DNA from: Hemileia vastatrix
Lineage: Eukaryota; Basidiomycota; Pucciniomycetes; Pucciniales; Zaghouaniaceae
NCBI GenBank assembly: GCA_030280995.1
Contig: JASXTE010000008.1
Span: 27,734,193 to 27,798,192, forward strand
Direction of reading: 5' to 3'
DNA length: 64,000 nt
Positions 48,402 to 58,762 of the stretch are shown one piece after another. Below the pieces are notes generated by a model, which was not told the DNA's origin, did no database searches, and saw only the letters and a program-made list of their open reading frames with translations. The position numbers were made by a program, and so were the translations under genes. How positions within the stretch are numbered: position 1 is the stretch's first letter; each line of letters opens with the position of its first letter.

Positions 48402-49567
48402 TGTGGTAGCCTAAAGTTTAGTATGGCACCTAAGTACGTAAATGGAGCTATTACGGTGTGCAAGATTGGCGTTATTTTTTTATAAAAGGGTTTTATTTAA
48501 TTTATTTGAGTTTTAAATATGAAGAAATCGGTCAAGAGCAAATGCCTACGCGAAAACAATTTATTTTACAGAGAAAACTTATTTTTACGGTCTGAAGAGT
48601 TTATAAGTATCAAGTCGAGTCACTCAAGAACCTTGGGAAAGTTTCCCAGAATTTTTACTATTTTTCTTATATTTTTAAATGAATTTTAAAGTTTTATAGA
48701 AATATTTACGTTTTTAGAAAATACTTAACTTTGATGACTTTTCACAGGGTGATTAGAGCTGCGCAGACTACGAAAATTAGTTTGGAATGTAAAGGAGAAG
48801 TGGCTCTATTATGTGTAATTATTCTAGATTTTTTATTATAGTTTTAAAGGTTCTAATTGAGTCCGGACGGACTCCGCTTGGACTCTGTTTGGACTCCGTA
48901 TGGACTCCATACAGACTCCGCTTCGACTCCGTACGGACTCCGTTCGGACTCTGTACGAGCTCCATACGGGCTCCGGATTGACTCTGGCTGAGCTCTGGAG
49001 GGGAAAACTTAGGCACGTGACTAGGAATACTTAAGAGCCTCTCAAACTCGAAATTGAGGGGGGGATACATCATACAGCTTAATCTTTAACCAACACAGTC
49101 TCATTTTTTTATTACTCAACAAATTAAATAAATTGTAATACCCTTATAACTTTATATTTTATATATAACATTTTAGAAATACTACTCAACAATTTAAATC
49201 ACACTTCATACAGGGTATCTTTAGAAAGGTCTTCATCACTGGGACTTGATTATTGCTATCTCATAAAAATTTAAATTATTATAAAAACATAAAAGTCAAT
49301 CTTTTCAGATCTTTCACTGGTACACCTTAATTGTTGTTATCAGTGTTTCTTTCTCAACAGTCACTTTTATTTAAATCTCAATAAGCATTAAATATTTTAG
49401 AGTTTCATTATTTTTATCAATCAGATCCAAGTAGACTGGTTAGCTTAGTGATTTAGAATTCCCATTTTGTTATTTTTTATTGGAAGGATGGGGTTTTCAG
49501 CTAAATCCACATATCTCCTCCGGATTCTGCTTACAGCAAGGCAACTGTAAGAGTTTACCTTACCATA
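48402..49567 (+). repeat. Right LTR of the 12.3-kb element
   Basis: 1166 bp. The tandem 11-bp repeat near 48862-48980 has about ten units, two more than in the left LTR, which accounts for the 22-bp length difference. Confidence 0.9.
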
Positions 49568-52227
49568 ATGTATCTCCAAGGAAGTCAGAATATTGATTAT
49601 TGAAACCAGAAGTGAAAGACATTTAATCAACTTCTTCTCTCGTGCGTCAGAATTTTCAATAGCCCAAACTGGTATCAAAGCTGCCACATAGTAAATTTTA
49701 CGTAGTACAAACCATTCATCAGCTTTAAGATTTGTACCAGCCTCTCCTAGACTACTAGGAACACGGGTTAGCCATGAAGGGGTCTTAGTATTGCTGATAC
49801 AGGTTTGAAAAATTAAAAATTCACTCAATTGTAGACAAAAATTATCTGTTGATGCATCTGGGTTTTGTGCTGGTTTCAAAGTGACTTTGGGTCTTGATAA
49901 ATCTGAATATTTCTGAAAGGTGTGATCTACAAAAATATTTTGAGATACAATTTTCATCTAATAATAGCTCATTTTAACTTACTTGAACTGGAAAAATTGG
50001 ATCTAGAATCATTTCCATCGAAACAGATATCTTTAGGAAGTTGATTGTGACTTTTTGATGGACCAGCCGTTTTTACTTTCTTGACCTGCTCATGAAAACT
50101 ATCTTGATGAGAAAGTTTACGTTTAAAAATTTTTCCCGGAGGTAGAAGTATACAAACAGAACTTTTTGATTTATTAGATTTTCTCAAAGTTTGAGAGGAT
50201 GAATGAGGGTAAGAAGGAGACTTTGATTTTTTCTTTTCAGTTGAAAACGAATATATGAAATTACTAGAGGCACTAGAAAATGAATTTTGGCTTGATATGG
50301 AAGGATTTGGATCGAAATCATTAAAGCCTCTTTTAGATCTATTTTTCTTTTGTTTTTGAATTCTTTCTCCAGCCACATGTATCTGAAGGTACGTTTTGCT
50401 GAAGTCCTTTGCCATTCCAAGAAGTAAGCAGTGCATTAACTCAATTCCAACAAATGAAATTGGTTTCCAATATGGAAGCTGAAGAAGTGATGAATATCGT
50501 AAACCTTTACTCTCCAAGATTTCTTTCCTTTCTTGTGCACTGGAAGCAGTTTTCCATTTGAGAGCATATGTGCAATGGTGAGAATCAGTCCAAGAAAGAA
50601 ATTCAGAAGGAGTTTTGCCAGATTTCAGTTCCTCCTTTGAAATATAGCAAAAATGGCATGGGATGTTAGAGCTATAGCTGGAAAATCCTGAAAGCTTCTG
50701 GATAGCTGGAAGATCGCCAATCAAAGGAAATATTTCTGCACGGATTAACCGTCCATTTGGGTGATTATAAGTCTTGGAGAAAAACATCCTTTCCACAAGG
50801 CAAGAAGTTTGTCCAAAAGTGGTGTAATAACGTGATTACAATGGTCCAAACTGGGTTCATGAGGCCCAGGTGTAATTCCGGCCAAAAGACATGTTTCTTT
50901 TTATATTGTAAATGAGGTGGGAGATTGAGACAAATCAGTATTATTGAACCAAATGATACCTTATTATGACCACCAATTTTGTTCCCAAATGGATTAAACC
51001 AATCCATATACAAACTAAAAACCAAATTCCCACTTTTTTTTGTAAAACAACCTCCACTAGAATCTTTAAATTCTTTCCACACTGACCCATCCCATGCATC
51101 ACACATTTTTCCATGTGTCTGCCGTGGTCTTCTCAAAGAAGTGTCAAGATCATCCTCAAATCCAGGAAAAAGTAGAAGATGTGCAAGCCAAGATATAAGG
51201 GACTGAGTTGTATAAGTTTGTGCTGGTAAGGATTTATTATTTTTCACTTTGAACAAGGGGTAGTTTCATATCAGCAAATCTTCATCCTTCTTAGGAATGG
51301 GATTTAGTAGAAGTTGTTTGCAGTGACTATGATCATAGTTGTACTCATTGACTGATTTGAAAGGTTGATGAAAGCAATTCGGACAACAGAGTAACATTTT
51401 TAAAGGGGCTTTGAGATTAAGTCTCTGGATAATAGTGTATATATCATGCGGGAGTAATTGAGATTCTTGTTCAAAACTAGCAGGATTTCCAAAACTTCTG
51501 GAAATTAGTCGAATTTTGAAAAATTCAGCTTTAATTCTTATTTCAATTTGGTCCCTAGATAGGCTTTGTACCAAGTGGCCATGAGCAATTTCAATAAGGG
51601 TAAAGAAAATATAAGGTGAGAGATGGGCAAGAGCAGGTGGAGAAAAATCAGAGGAATCAACACGTGTGAAATTCGAGTTTGACAAACTAGATGATTTTGA
51701 GATATTAGATTTTTATAAAATAAGGGTAGTTGAGTCAGTATTCAAAGTATCAGGTGTTAAAATGGGTTGGTGGGTTGGCTATGATGATAAAAATTATTTT
51801 GGTGGTTAGAAATGATATAAAATTAGAGAATAATTCAATTTCATACCTCTTCTGAGAGGGGGATTTTTTGTTGTGAAGTGCTGGCAATTGGACGTGAACT
51901 CAAAGTTACTTCAGGATGGGAGGTTGAAGGAAGAGAGGATGGAATGTTGGAAATTGTTGGTGATTGTCTTTCTTGATTTTTTTTAAAGAGTAAATTTTTT
52001 TGTTGATGTTTATAAAATGTTGTATAAGACATTGAAACACCTCTTTCAGTTTCACCATTAGGATTAGTAAATGTCTTTTTATCACAGCCAAGTTCAGAGC
52101 AAATGCAAATCTTGTACTTAGTTGGAATTTTTAAATGGCTTATAAAAATATAATACTTAGGATGGTGGTGATAGAGGAACAAGGTGGAAATGAAATTTGA
52201 TGTATTCCATGCCAAAATATGAATCAT

Positions 52228-52933
52228 AACTGATTATTCAATTTGAATAATATACTAAATTGAATTAAAAAATTTTCAAGTTTCATGGGTTTAATATTAA
52301 AGGTGTAGGAGCATGAATTTGCATGAACTGCATGGTAGAAGATACAGATACAAGTAAAAAATTCTGTACCATAATCAATCAGGGATATTGAACATACATT
52401 TATAAGAAATGGTTGACAAGATACTAAACTTTTTTCATTTAAAAATTAGAGTACTTTTTGTTGTACTGCATGATTCTCTGAGTATTTTGGTCAATGAAAA
52501 AAGGAAGTACAATTTAAAATTTAAAGACTGTAATTTATATTTTTAGGAAAATGAAAAAGGAAAATTTTGTTCAAAAATCATATTTGTATATTCAGCTTAA
52601 CCATAGATAATGAACCATATAATTTATTTCTAAAATCATGTTTATGGAGTGAATAGAATTTAAATGAAAGAAGTTATGAATTTAAAATGATATTTAAGCA
52701 ATGACATGTCAAAATTTAAAAATTATACCATTCAAAGGTAATCTTTTAGGTGCAATTATGAAAAATGATATTCAGTGTTTTTTTTAAAAATTTTTTCATC
52801 ATTCAAGGAATTCTTGTGAATGGATGAAATTAAAAATTGCAAAATTCATTAATACAGTGAAATAATTTTTCTTGTTGCTATTTGATGTACACATATTTTA
52901 AAATAAATAAGGTTATAAATAATAGAATAAATA
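52228..52933. other. AT-rich spacer, no gene
   Basis: Lies between the start of the broken transposase and the end of B3, both on the minus strand. Nothing recognised. Confidence 0.5.
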
Positions 52934-54031
52934 TTATAATAAATGTAAAAGAGAGGGTATTTTAAAGGATTGATTCCTGCATAGCAATAAAAACTGTGAT
53001 GTAGTTAATGAATCAGTATTATAGCAACACAGTGGAAGATTACTTGGAAAAGATGATGTTTCTGACATAATGGATGATTCTTTTCTAAGTGAAACAACAT
53101 TTTTATACAAAGATTTACATTTTCTGGTTCCTCTTAACTTGTTCATAGTAATCTGATCAATCTGGGAATAAAAATTGGAAATTTCATCTGATCGCCATTT
53201 CAATTTTCTCTTCCAAAGATTTCCTTCCTCATCCTGCTCAGTGTCAGAGTGATAATTCGGGTTATCAAATAAGAAGAGATATTCTTGATCCAGTACATAT
53301 ATCGCAGTATGGAGCCCAGATTTTTGTAACTGAAGTAGAGTTTTAATGAAAGTTCCTCTAGAAAAAAAAACTTGACTCACTTTTCTTCTAGTTTCCTTAT
53401 TTTTTTTCCAGGACAGAAATTTGGAGGTGATCTGGACTGTCCCTGTTGGGTGCGGAGCCATCGTTCTATTATGAGTGGCACAAAATCCTCTTGGTACTCA
53501 TTATGATCAAAGACATAATATTGAAATGCCTGGTTTTTGAAGGCATAGCAATAGTGCTTTGTCAGATGAGAGATAACCAATTGATTCCATTCTGTGTCAT
53601 CATTCATAGAAAAGCATAGTCAAGGTATTCCAACTGCTTTAGCATCATCATGACAAATATGATGAAAAACAAGTGGAATTGTTTTTTGCCGCCCAGAGGG
53701 AAATAACTGCAGTTCCTCCATGGTTTCAGTTGTTTCGGATATTGTTGGAATGGAAGTAGAAGGTAAAGGATTTACAAGAGAAGAGATTTCAGAAACAGTC
53801 GGAGAAGATGGATAAGTATCTTCTTTCTTGCATTTCCCAAGGATAAGCTTTATAAAATCAATTATAGAAGCTGTTGAGGTAGCCTTGGAGTTGGGAACAC
53901 CTATTTCAGCAAGAATTTTATTGAATGCCCTAGAACTTTTGAAACTTGTTGCTGGTATTAAAGTAGAATCTAAAATTTTACATTAGTGAAAAAATTATAG
54001 CCTATCGAATAGGAAACTTACATGAAGACAT
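52934..54031 (-). pseudogene. Family B copy B3 (340 codons, one in-frame TGA)
   Basis: Exons 54031-54022, 53969-53381 and 53357-52934 on the minus strand sum to 1023 nt in one frame; the first exon has only ten bases (ATGTCTTCAT), followed by a GTAAGT donor. The frame is interrupted once, by TGA at 53620-53622, where the intact copies have a variable residue next to the FxW box. Family landmarks: DDTEWNQLVISHL, SDTEQDEEGN followed by KWRSDEISNFY, and near the end PSNLPLCCYNTDSL. The rest is open, so a single deamination (CGA to TGA) may have silenced it, or the stop is read through. It lies between the broken transposase and SNF2-2, matching the order transposase, B2, SNF2-1. Confidence 0.75.
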
Positions 54032-54440
54032 TGTTTGTGGTAATTAAAAATATGTACAAATGAGGGGAAATGGGGGAAAAGAAGTACACCTTATATATCA
54101 AATTTTAACATTTTCCCCTTGTTAATAACTTTGAAAGGGCCTAATAATTTTTTTTTCCTTTGTGTACTTGTGAGCCTAAAAACATTTTTTAATCAAACTA
54201 AGAAAATCAAACATTTTATTAAAATTACATGTAATTACAAGATGATTATGAAGATATTTTCGCCCATCTAGATGCTTCTCTCAGGAACAGCCAAGCTAAA
54301 AGTATTTCAAATTCAGTCTCAAAGAATCACAGTTGAAAATAAAAATAGCTTACTCAGCCAAGTACAGTTTTTTTGATTGAATCTAAAATTTTAAATTATT
54401 GAGTAATAATATTGATAAAGATTCTTGGAAAATTACCCAC

Positions 54441-56626
54441 TCATGTAATGTTTTCTTCTATTGTAGAGGAAACAATATATCTGTAAACATGGACCTCTTT
54501 AGTTTGACCTATCCTGCAAACTCTGTCAATGGCTTGTTTCTCCATCAAAGGGTTCCAGTAAGGTTCCTAAAAATAAAAGTTAGATTAATCATAATTTGAG
54601 AAATTGAAATCTTACAATTAAGAAAACATGTGATGCCATTGTCAGATTAAGACCTTCTCCTCCAGCCTTCAAAGACACCAAAAGAACACCAGAATCTATG
54701 GTAGAGAATAACTGGAGGACAATTTCCCGTGCACTCATGTCAAGTGAACCATCAAATCTGAGATTTCGGATATTGTACTCAGAAAGAGCAAATAAAATTC
54801 TATTATTTTGAAGGTTAGTTTTAATATTTTTTCATTGAAAGAAAAACTTACAATTTGAGTGTGTCAGTCCACTCAGAGAAAATGACACATTTCATTTCTT
54901 TTTCAATAGAGTATAATTTGAGAAGGAAGTTGACCAGGTGGACAAATTTTGGACTCTCCTTCCAGTCCATTTCTTCCACCACAGATATTTCTGAATTGTG
55001 TGGGAACTGAGGGTGATTGCAGAAACGTCGCAATGCTGATAGAGCCACAAATCCAGAAGGATCTTTAGCAGGTAAGCTGTTTTCATCCATGTTGAGCTGC
55101 TTGAATAAGGTATTATGCTGCATGATGTACATTTCTGAAAGTTGACCTGTCAAATTGATAATGAAGTTTTGATATTTCACTCTATTTATGAAGTTAACAT
55201 CCCCTGATCCAGACATATAGAATTCTTTGTCCTTCGAATCATTATGTCCCCTAAGACTTTTTGAATAATCTTTTTGACATTGGTAAATTGGCCTTTCTTT
55301 GCTGGAGTTCCAACGTATTTATTCCATCCTTCAGAGGTTGATAGTGGCTCAAGACATAAAAATTGAAAGATAAGAAATAAATCTTCGACTTTGTTCTGGA
55401 TGGGAGTTCCAGTTAGACTAAGACGGCGAGATGTCTTTAGTGCAGTAACAGATATGGAGGACTTTGAAGATGGATCACGTATCTGACTATAGGAAAATGA
55501 ATCAAATTTATTAAATCAATAGTAATTAAAAACTTACTGTGCTTCATCCAGAATCACACGAGACCATTGAACATGGAACAAACCTTCCTTTTCTAAACTT
55601 CCTAAATCATTTATCATAATATGATATGATGTTAAGACAATGTCAGCCTCATAAAAGCTTATGAAATTTTCACTTCTGCCCTTTCCATGATGAATAATAA
55701 CTTTAATCATCAAATCAGGATCAGTATGTTGTAAAATTTCGTGATCCCATTGTTTCAATAAAGTTGAGGGTACCAATGAGTGTTGCCTTCACCTTATTTG
55801 TGCTTGATGAAGGGTTTTGAAGACGTGAAAATTCAGCAGCTTCATTTAAAGTACTAAAAATCAGAGCAATTGTTGACACTGTCTTCCCAAGGCCCATGTC
55901 ATCTGCTAATAGAATTGATTTTGGAAGTGTGTTGGTAACTCTTCCACTCAATTCATTTTCCCAAGTCGAATCTCCACAGCACCTCCATAAATATGTTTCA
56001 GTACGCCTTTCCTGAAGTAGCATAAATGCAAGAGCCTGGCTTTGATGGGGTAAAAGGCATGTTTTCAAATGTTGGGGTTGAGCCATAGAAGCTGGGTGAC
56101 TGAATTTGATGGAGAGGAGCTCCTGTATGTGAATGAGTGAGCCGTCAAGCTGAGTTGAAAACGGATATTGAACTTCACAGCCCAAGTGAAGAGAGGGTGT
56201 ATAGTTAGTTGGTTCAGAAATATCCTCTTTGATAGGAAGAAGGAAGGTGTAGAGGGAAGAAATATGTGCTGGTAAACAGAAAATTAATATATTGATTGTT
56301 GGAGGAAGGGTGAGATCTAGGTGAGGAACAAGAAGAGTCTCAATGACTAGAAGAGGTGTTTCTTGACCAGATGTCCAACCACCAACTGGAGCTATAGTTG
56401 TTGAGGAGGATGGTTTTCCAAGAAGAGTGTAGAGCACCTTTGCATGTGTAGAGATAAGATTTCCCACACAAAACTTTGGCTTCTGTGAAAATATTTTGAT
56501 AATATTTTCAGTTTTAGATAAATAAATAGAAACATGCTGTTTCTGAACTGAAGCTGTATTGTGACTAGTTGTGGTGTAGGACCTCAAGATGCCAATACAA
56601 ATGGGTTTGATAGTAGAAACATCCAT
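54441..56626 (-). pseudogene. Second SNF2-family helicase (SNF2-2), frame break after motif I
   Basis: Starts MDVSTIKPICIGIL at 56626. Motif I is ADDMGLGKT, followed by a one-base frame change near 55780 inside motif Ia (KATLI then VPSTLLKQWDHEI). The next exon junction yields DEAH for motif II; then LTGTPIQN, ALRRFCNHPQFPHN, CVIFSEWTDTL, SLKAGGEGLNLT and the motif VI region KQAIDRVCRIGQ. The stop TGA is at 54441-54443. Exons are separated by short introns (about 55470-55530, 54800-54850, 54570-54620). N-terminal 200 residues are unlike known domains. Apart from the frame change it looks complete, so it decayed recently or the break is an assembly error. Confidence 0.82.
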
Positions 56627-57417
56627 GATGGTAAAGAAATAAAAGATGGGACAATTTTTTGAGGAAGCAGAGCCCTATATATAGGACTTGATATTTTGGG
56701 AACAAAGAGACTTTTTTGTTTGGAAGTGGTTTAATTTAATGCAGAAGTATAAAGGGCTAAATTAATAATGTAAATCCTTCAATTATATATAAAAACTACA
56801 TGTACTACATAATAAATCTTCATTTTTAAATATTAAAAACTTTCAAGGAACTTTATTTTTAATTTTTTGGAGGTGCATTTAATAAATTAAATTCATATTT
56901 TGTAAAAAAAGGTCATCAAATATAGTTTGAGAGATCAATAATTAAATAATACTGATTTGCCTGTATTTACTTTAGCTTACAGCTTCTTACATAAATTAAT
57001 AATGATTATATTTTTTCATATTTCACTTGAATAATCATCTTGCAACATTCTAAGAACCTGTTTCCTAGAAATGGTATTAGATTTGAAGGCTAGATTTGTT
57101 CAGTGTATAGAATAATATCACAATATATTTTAGTACATTTGATTAAATTTTACCTTATGAAATAGCCTATTAAAATTCAAAAACAGCTTTTAATTTCCCA
57201 ATGAAATTTTAAGGAATTTATATGTACCTTGATATTGGGAATATTGAAAATTGCTATCTTCAACACCAAAAAATTATACAAAAAATTTGACATAAAAAAT
57301 TTAATTTTATAAAAACCAAAAAAAAAAAATTATTATTTTATATTTTAAGAACAGTATATTATTAATTTTACCTTCATTACCTCTGACTTACCCCTTTGAA
57401 TCACTTATTTTAAACCT
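56627..57417. other. AT-rich spacer upstream of SNF2-2
   Basis: No gene recognised; should include the SNF2-2 promoter next to 56627. Confidence 0.45.
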
Positions 57418-57498
57418 TTGAAGCCCCCCTTTAGCCCCTCTGTCACCCCCAGTGGGGCCCCCCTGGGGCCAACTGGGGGTGGAAAAGGGGCTTAAAAA
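57418..57498. repeat. GC-rich inverted repeat of about 80 bp
   Basis: Left arm contains TTTAGCCCCTC and CACCCCCAGT; right arm contains ACTGGGGGTG and AGGGGCTTAAA. Arms of about 25 bp pair with a few mismatches around a GGGGCCCCCC-type centre. It stands out in very AT-rich surroundings. Confidence 0.8.
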
Positions 57499-58039
57499 GT
57501 GCTAGGAAAGGCTGTGCAAAGGTGTTTCTCTCTAGTAAAATTCTGTTAAACCCCTCATAAAAACCTTTCTCAATTCCATAAACTTAAAATCCATAACCTT
57601 ATATAAATATTATGTTTAATCTCTGTTTACTTTTTTTCTCTCTCTCCATGTTGCCAGTCACGAATTTATATATATTTTATTTCCAATCAAATATGTAGTA
57701 AAATGTAGTTGAAAAAAATAAATTTTTTGTTGATTTAGTCCTATGAAACTCCCCAATTACTCATTTTTCACATTGAAAAAAGAATTACCTATATACTTAT
57801 TTCAAAGTCATCACCTGTCCCAGTTCCCTTATTCATGGTTTGATGGACCATAATGTTTAAATTATGGTGCATTGAACCTTTTTTTAAACTCACATTCTCT
57901 CATCCCATGAAAAAAAATCCCACAATTATTTTTATTTTCATGGGACCACAGTATTTTAACTCACGTATTTTTGCTATATTAATCAAAAATTCAATTTCTT
58001 ATGGCTCATTTTTGAGCCAGGATTGGTGCCTGCTACTTA

Positions 58040-58084
58040 GTTACGTGCAGAAAAGTATCTCTGCGACACTTTGCTGCATGTGAC
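58040..58084. repeat. 45-bp palindrome, degenerate copy
   Basis: Same sequence as the palindrome at 58173-58217 with several point changes (for example GTTACGTGCAG against GTCACGTGCAG at the left end). Confidence 0.8.
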
Positions 58085-58172
58085 CAGCAGCTAGCCACCA
58101 AAAGCTGGGTCAAATTAATCATATCTGTTTTATGATATGGTCCATTTGACCTGGCCACCTAAACCATTACTT

Positions 58173-58217
58173 GTCACGTGCAGCAAAGTATCGCTGCGAT
58201 ACTTTGCTGCACGTGAC
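58173..58217. repeat. 45-bp perfect palindrome (22-bp arms, 1-base centre)
   Basis: Left arm GTCACGTGCAGCAAAG then TATCGC, centre T, then the exact complement. Distance to the degenerate copy is 133 bp start to start. Confidence 0.92.
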
Positions 58218-58247
58218 CTAGAGGTGAGAAGCGAAAAAAAATGGAAA

Positions 58248-58284
58248 TAGCTAGATGGACCAGATATTCTGGTTCATCTAGCTA
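58248..58284. repeat. Inverted repeat, 17-bp arms
   Basis: TAGCTAGATGGACCAGA, spacer TAT, then the complement with one mismatch. Confidence 0.85.
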
Positions 58285-58305
58285 TAGTGTGAGAAAAAGA
58301 AATGA

Positions 58306-58346
58306 CCATATGAAAAAAAGTATCAGTGATACCTTTTTTCATATGG
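58306..58346. repeat. Inverted repeat, 20-bp arms
   Basis: CCATATGAAAAAAAGTATCA, one base, then the complement with one mismatch. Confidence 0.87.
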
Positions 58347-58762
58347 CTAAAAAAAGAAAATAAAAAATAATAAAAAATTTAAATGTGCCATTATGCAAAA
58401 TAAATAATAATATAGAAAAATTGAGAGTTAATAAAAAATTAAAGAAAAATTCAATTAACTTAAGTATATGTTAATTTATAGTAAGCTCAAGTTAATCACA
58501 AAAAAATCAAAAACATTACAAAGAAAAAACAAAATCAGGCAGGCTGTGAAATAACATGGCTGTGCTATGCACATATGAGTTCAATTTAATTTTTATAATA
58601 TTATATTTCAATTTAAATTAATATATATAAATTTGTGCATAAATTAAAATGTATTGTATTCAACTTCAATGTGAATAATGAATATGGGATGACCTTCACA
58701 TTGAGATTCATGCGCAATTACATCTGCAGCTGCTTCTTTCTTCCTTTAACCACAATCAGGCT

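Larger units (their letters stand above)
37262..49567 (+). mobile_element. 12.3-kb Ty3-type LTR retrotransposon with hairpin arrays, nested in a transposase gene
   Basis: Left LTR 37262-38405 (1144 bp) and right LTR 48402-49567 (1166 bp) start TGTGGTAGCC and end TTACCATA. Flanks are ACGT (left) and ATGT (right), a 4-bp target duplication with one C/T change. Primer site TGGCGCCCAACATGGGG at 38408-38424 and a purine tract GGAGGGAGGA before the right LTR fit the plan. Coding order: gag with zinc knuckle, aspartic protease, a repeat-rich linker, RT, RNase H, integrase with GPY-type end; no chromodomain. Coding stops at about 45571; a 2.8-kb 3' non-coding region with repeat arrays follows. Three in-frame stops and frame changes show the copy is dead. 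Confidence 0.92.
36372..52227 (-). pseudogene. Second Tnp2/Plavaka-like transposase, broken and split by a Ty3 element
   Basis: The gene reads on the minus strand from 52227 to 49568 and continues from 37261 to 36372; between these lies a 12.3-kb retrotransposon. The N-terminal exon (52227-51847) has the cysteine cluster CICSELGC and a following histidine like the intact copy at 11568-14955. The core has DWFNPFGNKIGGHNK, LIGDLPAIQKLSGFSSYS, CHFC and FVGIELMHCLLLGM; the C-terminal part has SWLTRVPSSLG, then (after the retrotransposon) CLKEFWPDINIKPNIHLAKH and a WAHKRINGML segment. Besides the insertion there is a TGA at 51266-51268, two single-base frame changes near 50893 and 50800, and a TAA near 37142. 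Note that the third acidic box reads IELMH where the intact copy has IDVMH. The protein cannot be made. Confidence 0.85.

Noticed and set aside
48819..49073. Reading frame with repeated QSPxGVRTES units on the minus strand of the LTR
   Set aside because: It is the translation of the 11-bp LTR repeat; the left LTR copy does not keep the same frame.
57853..58083. Small frame across the degenerate 45-bp palindrome
   Set aside because: Short, no homologue in the window, and its end is made by the palindrome.
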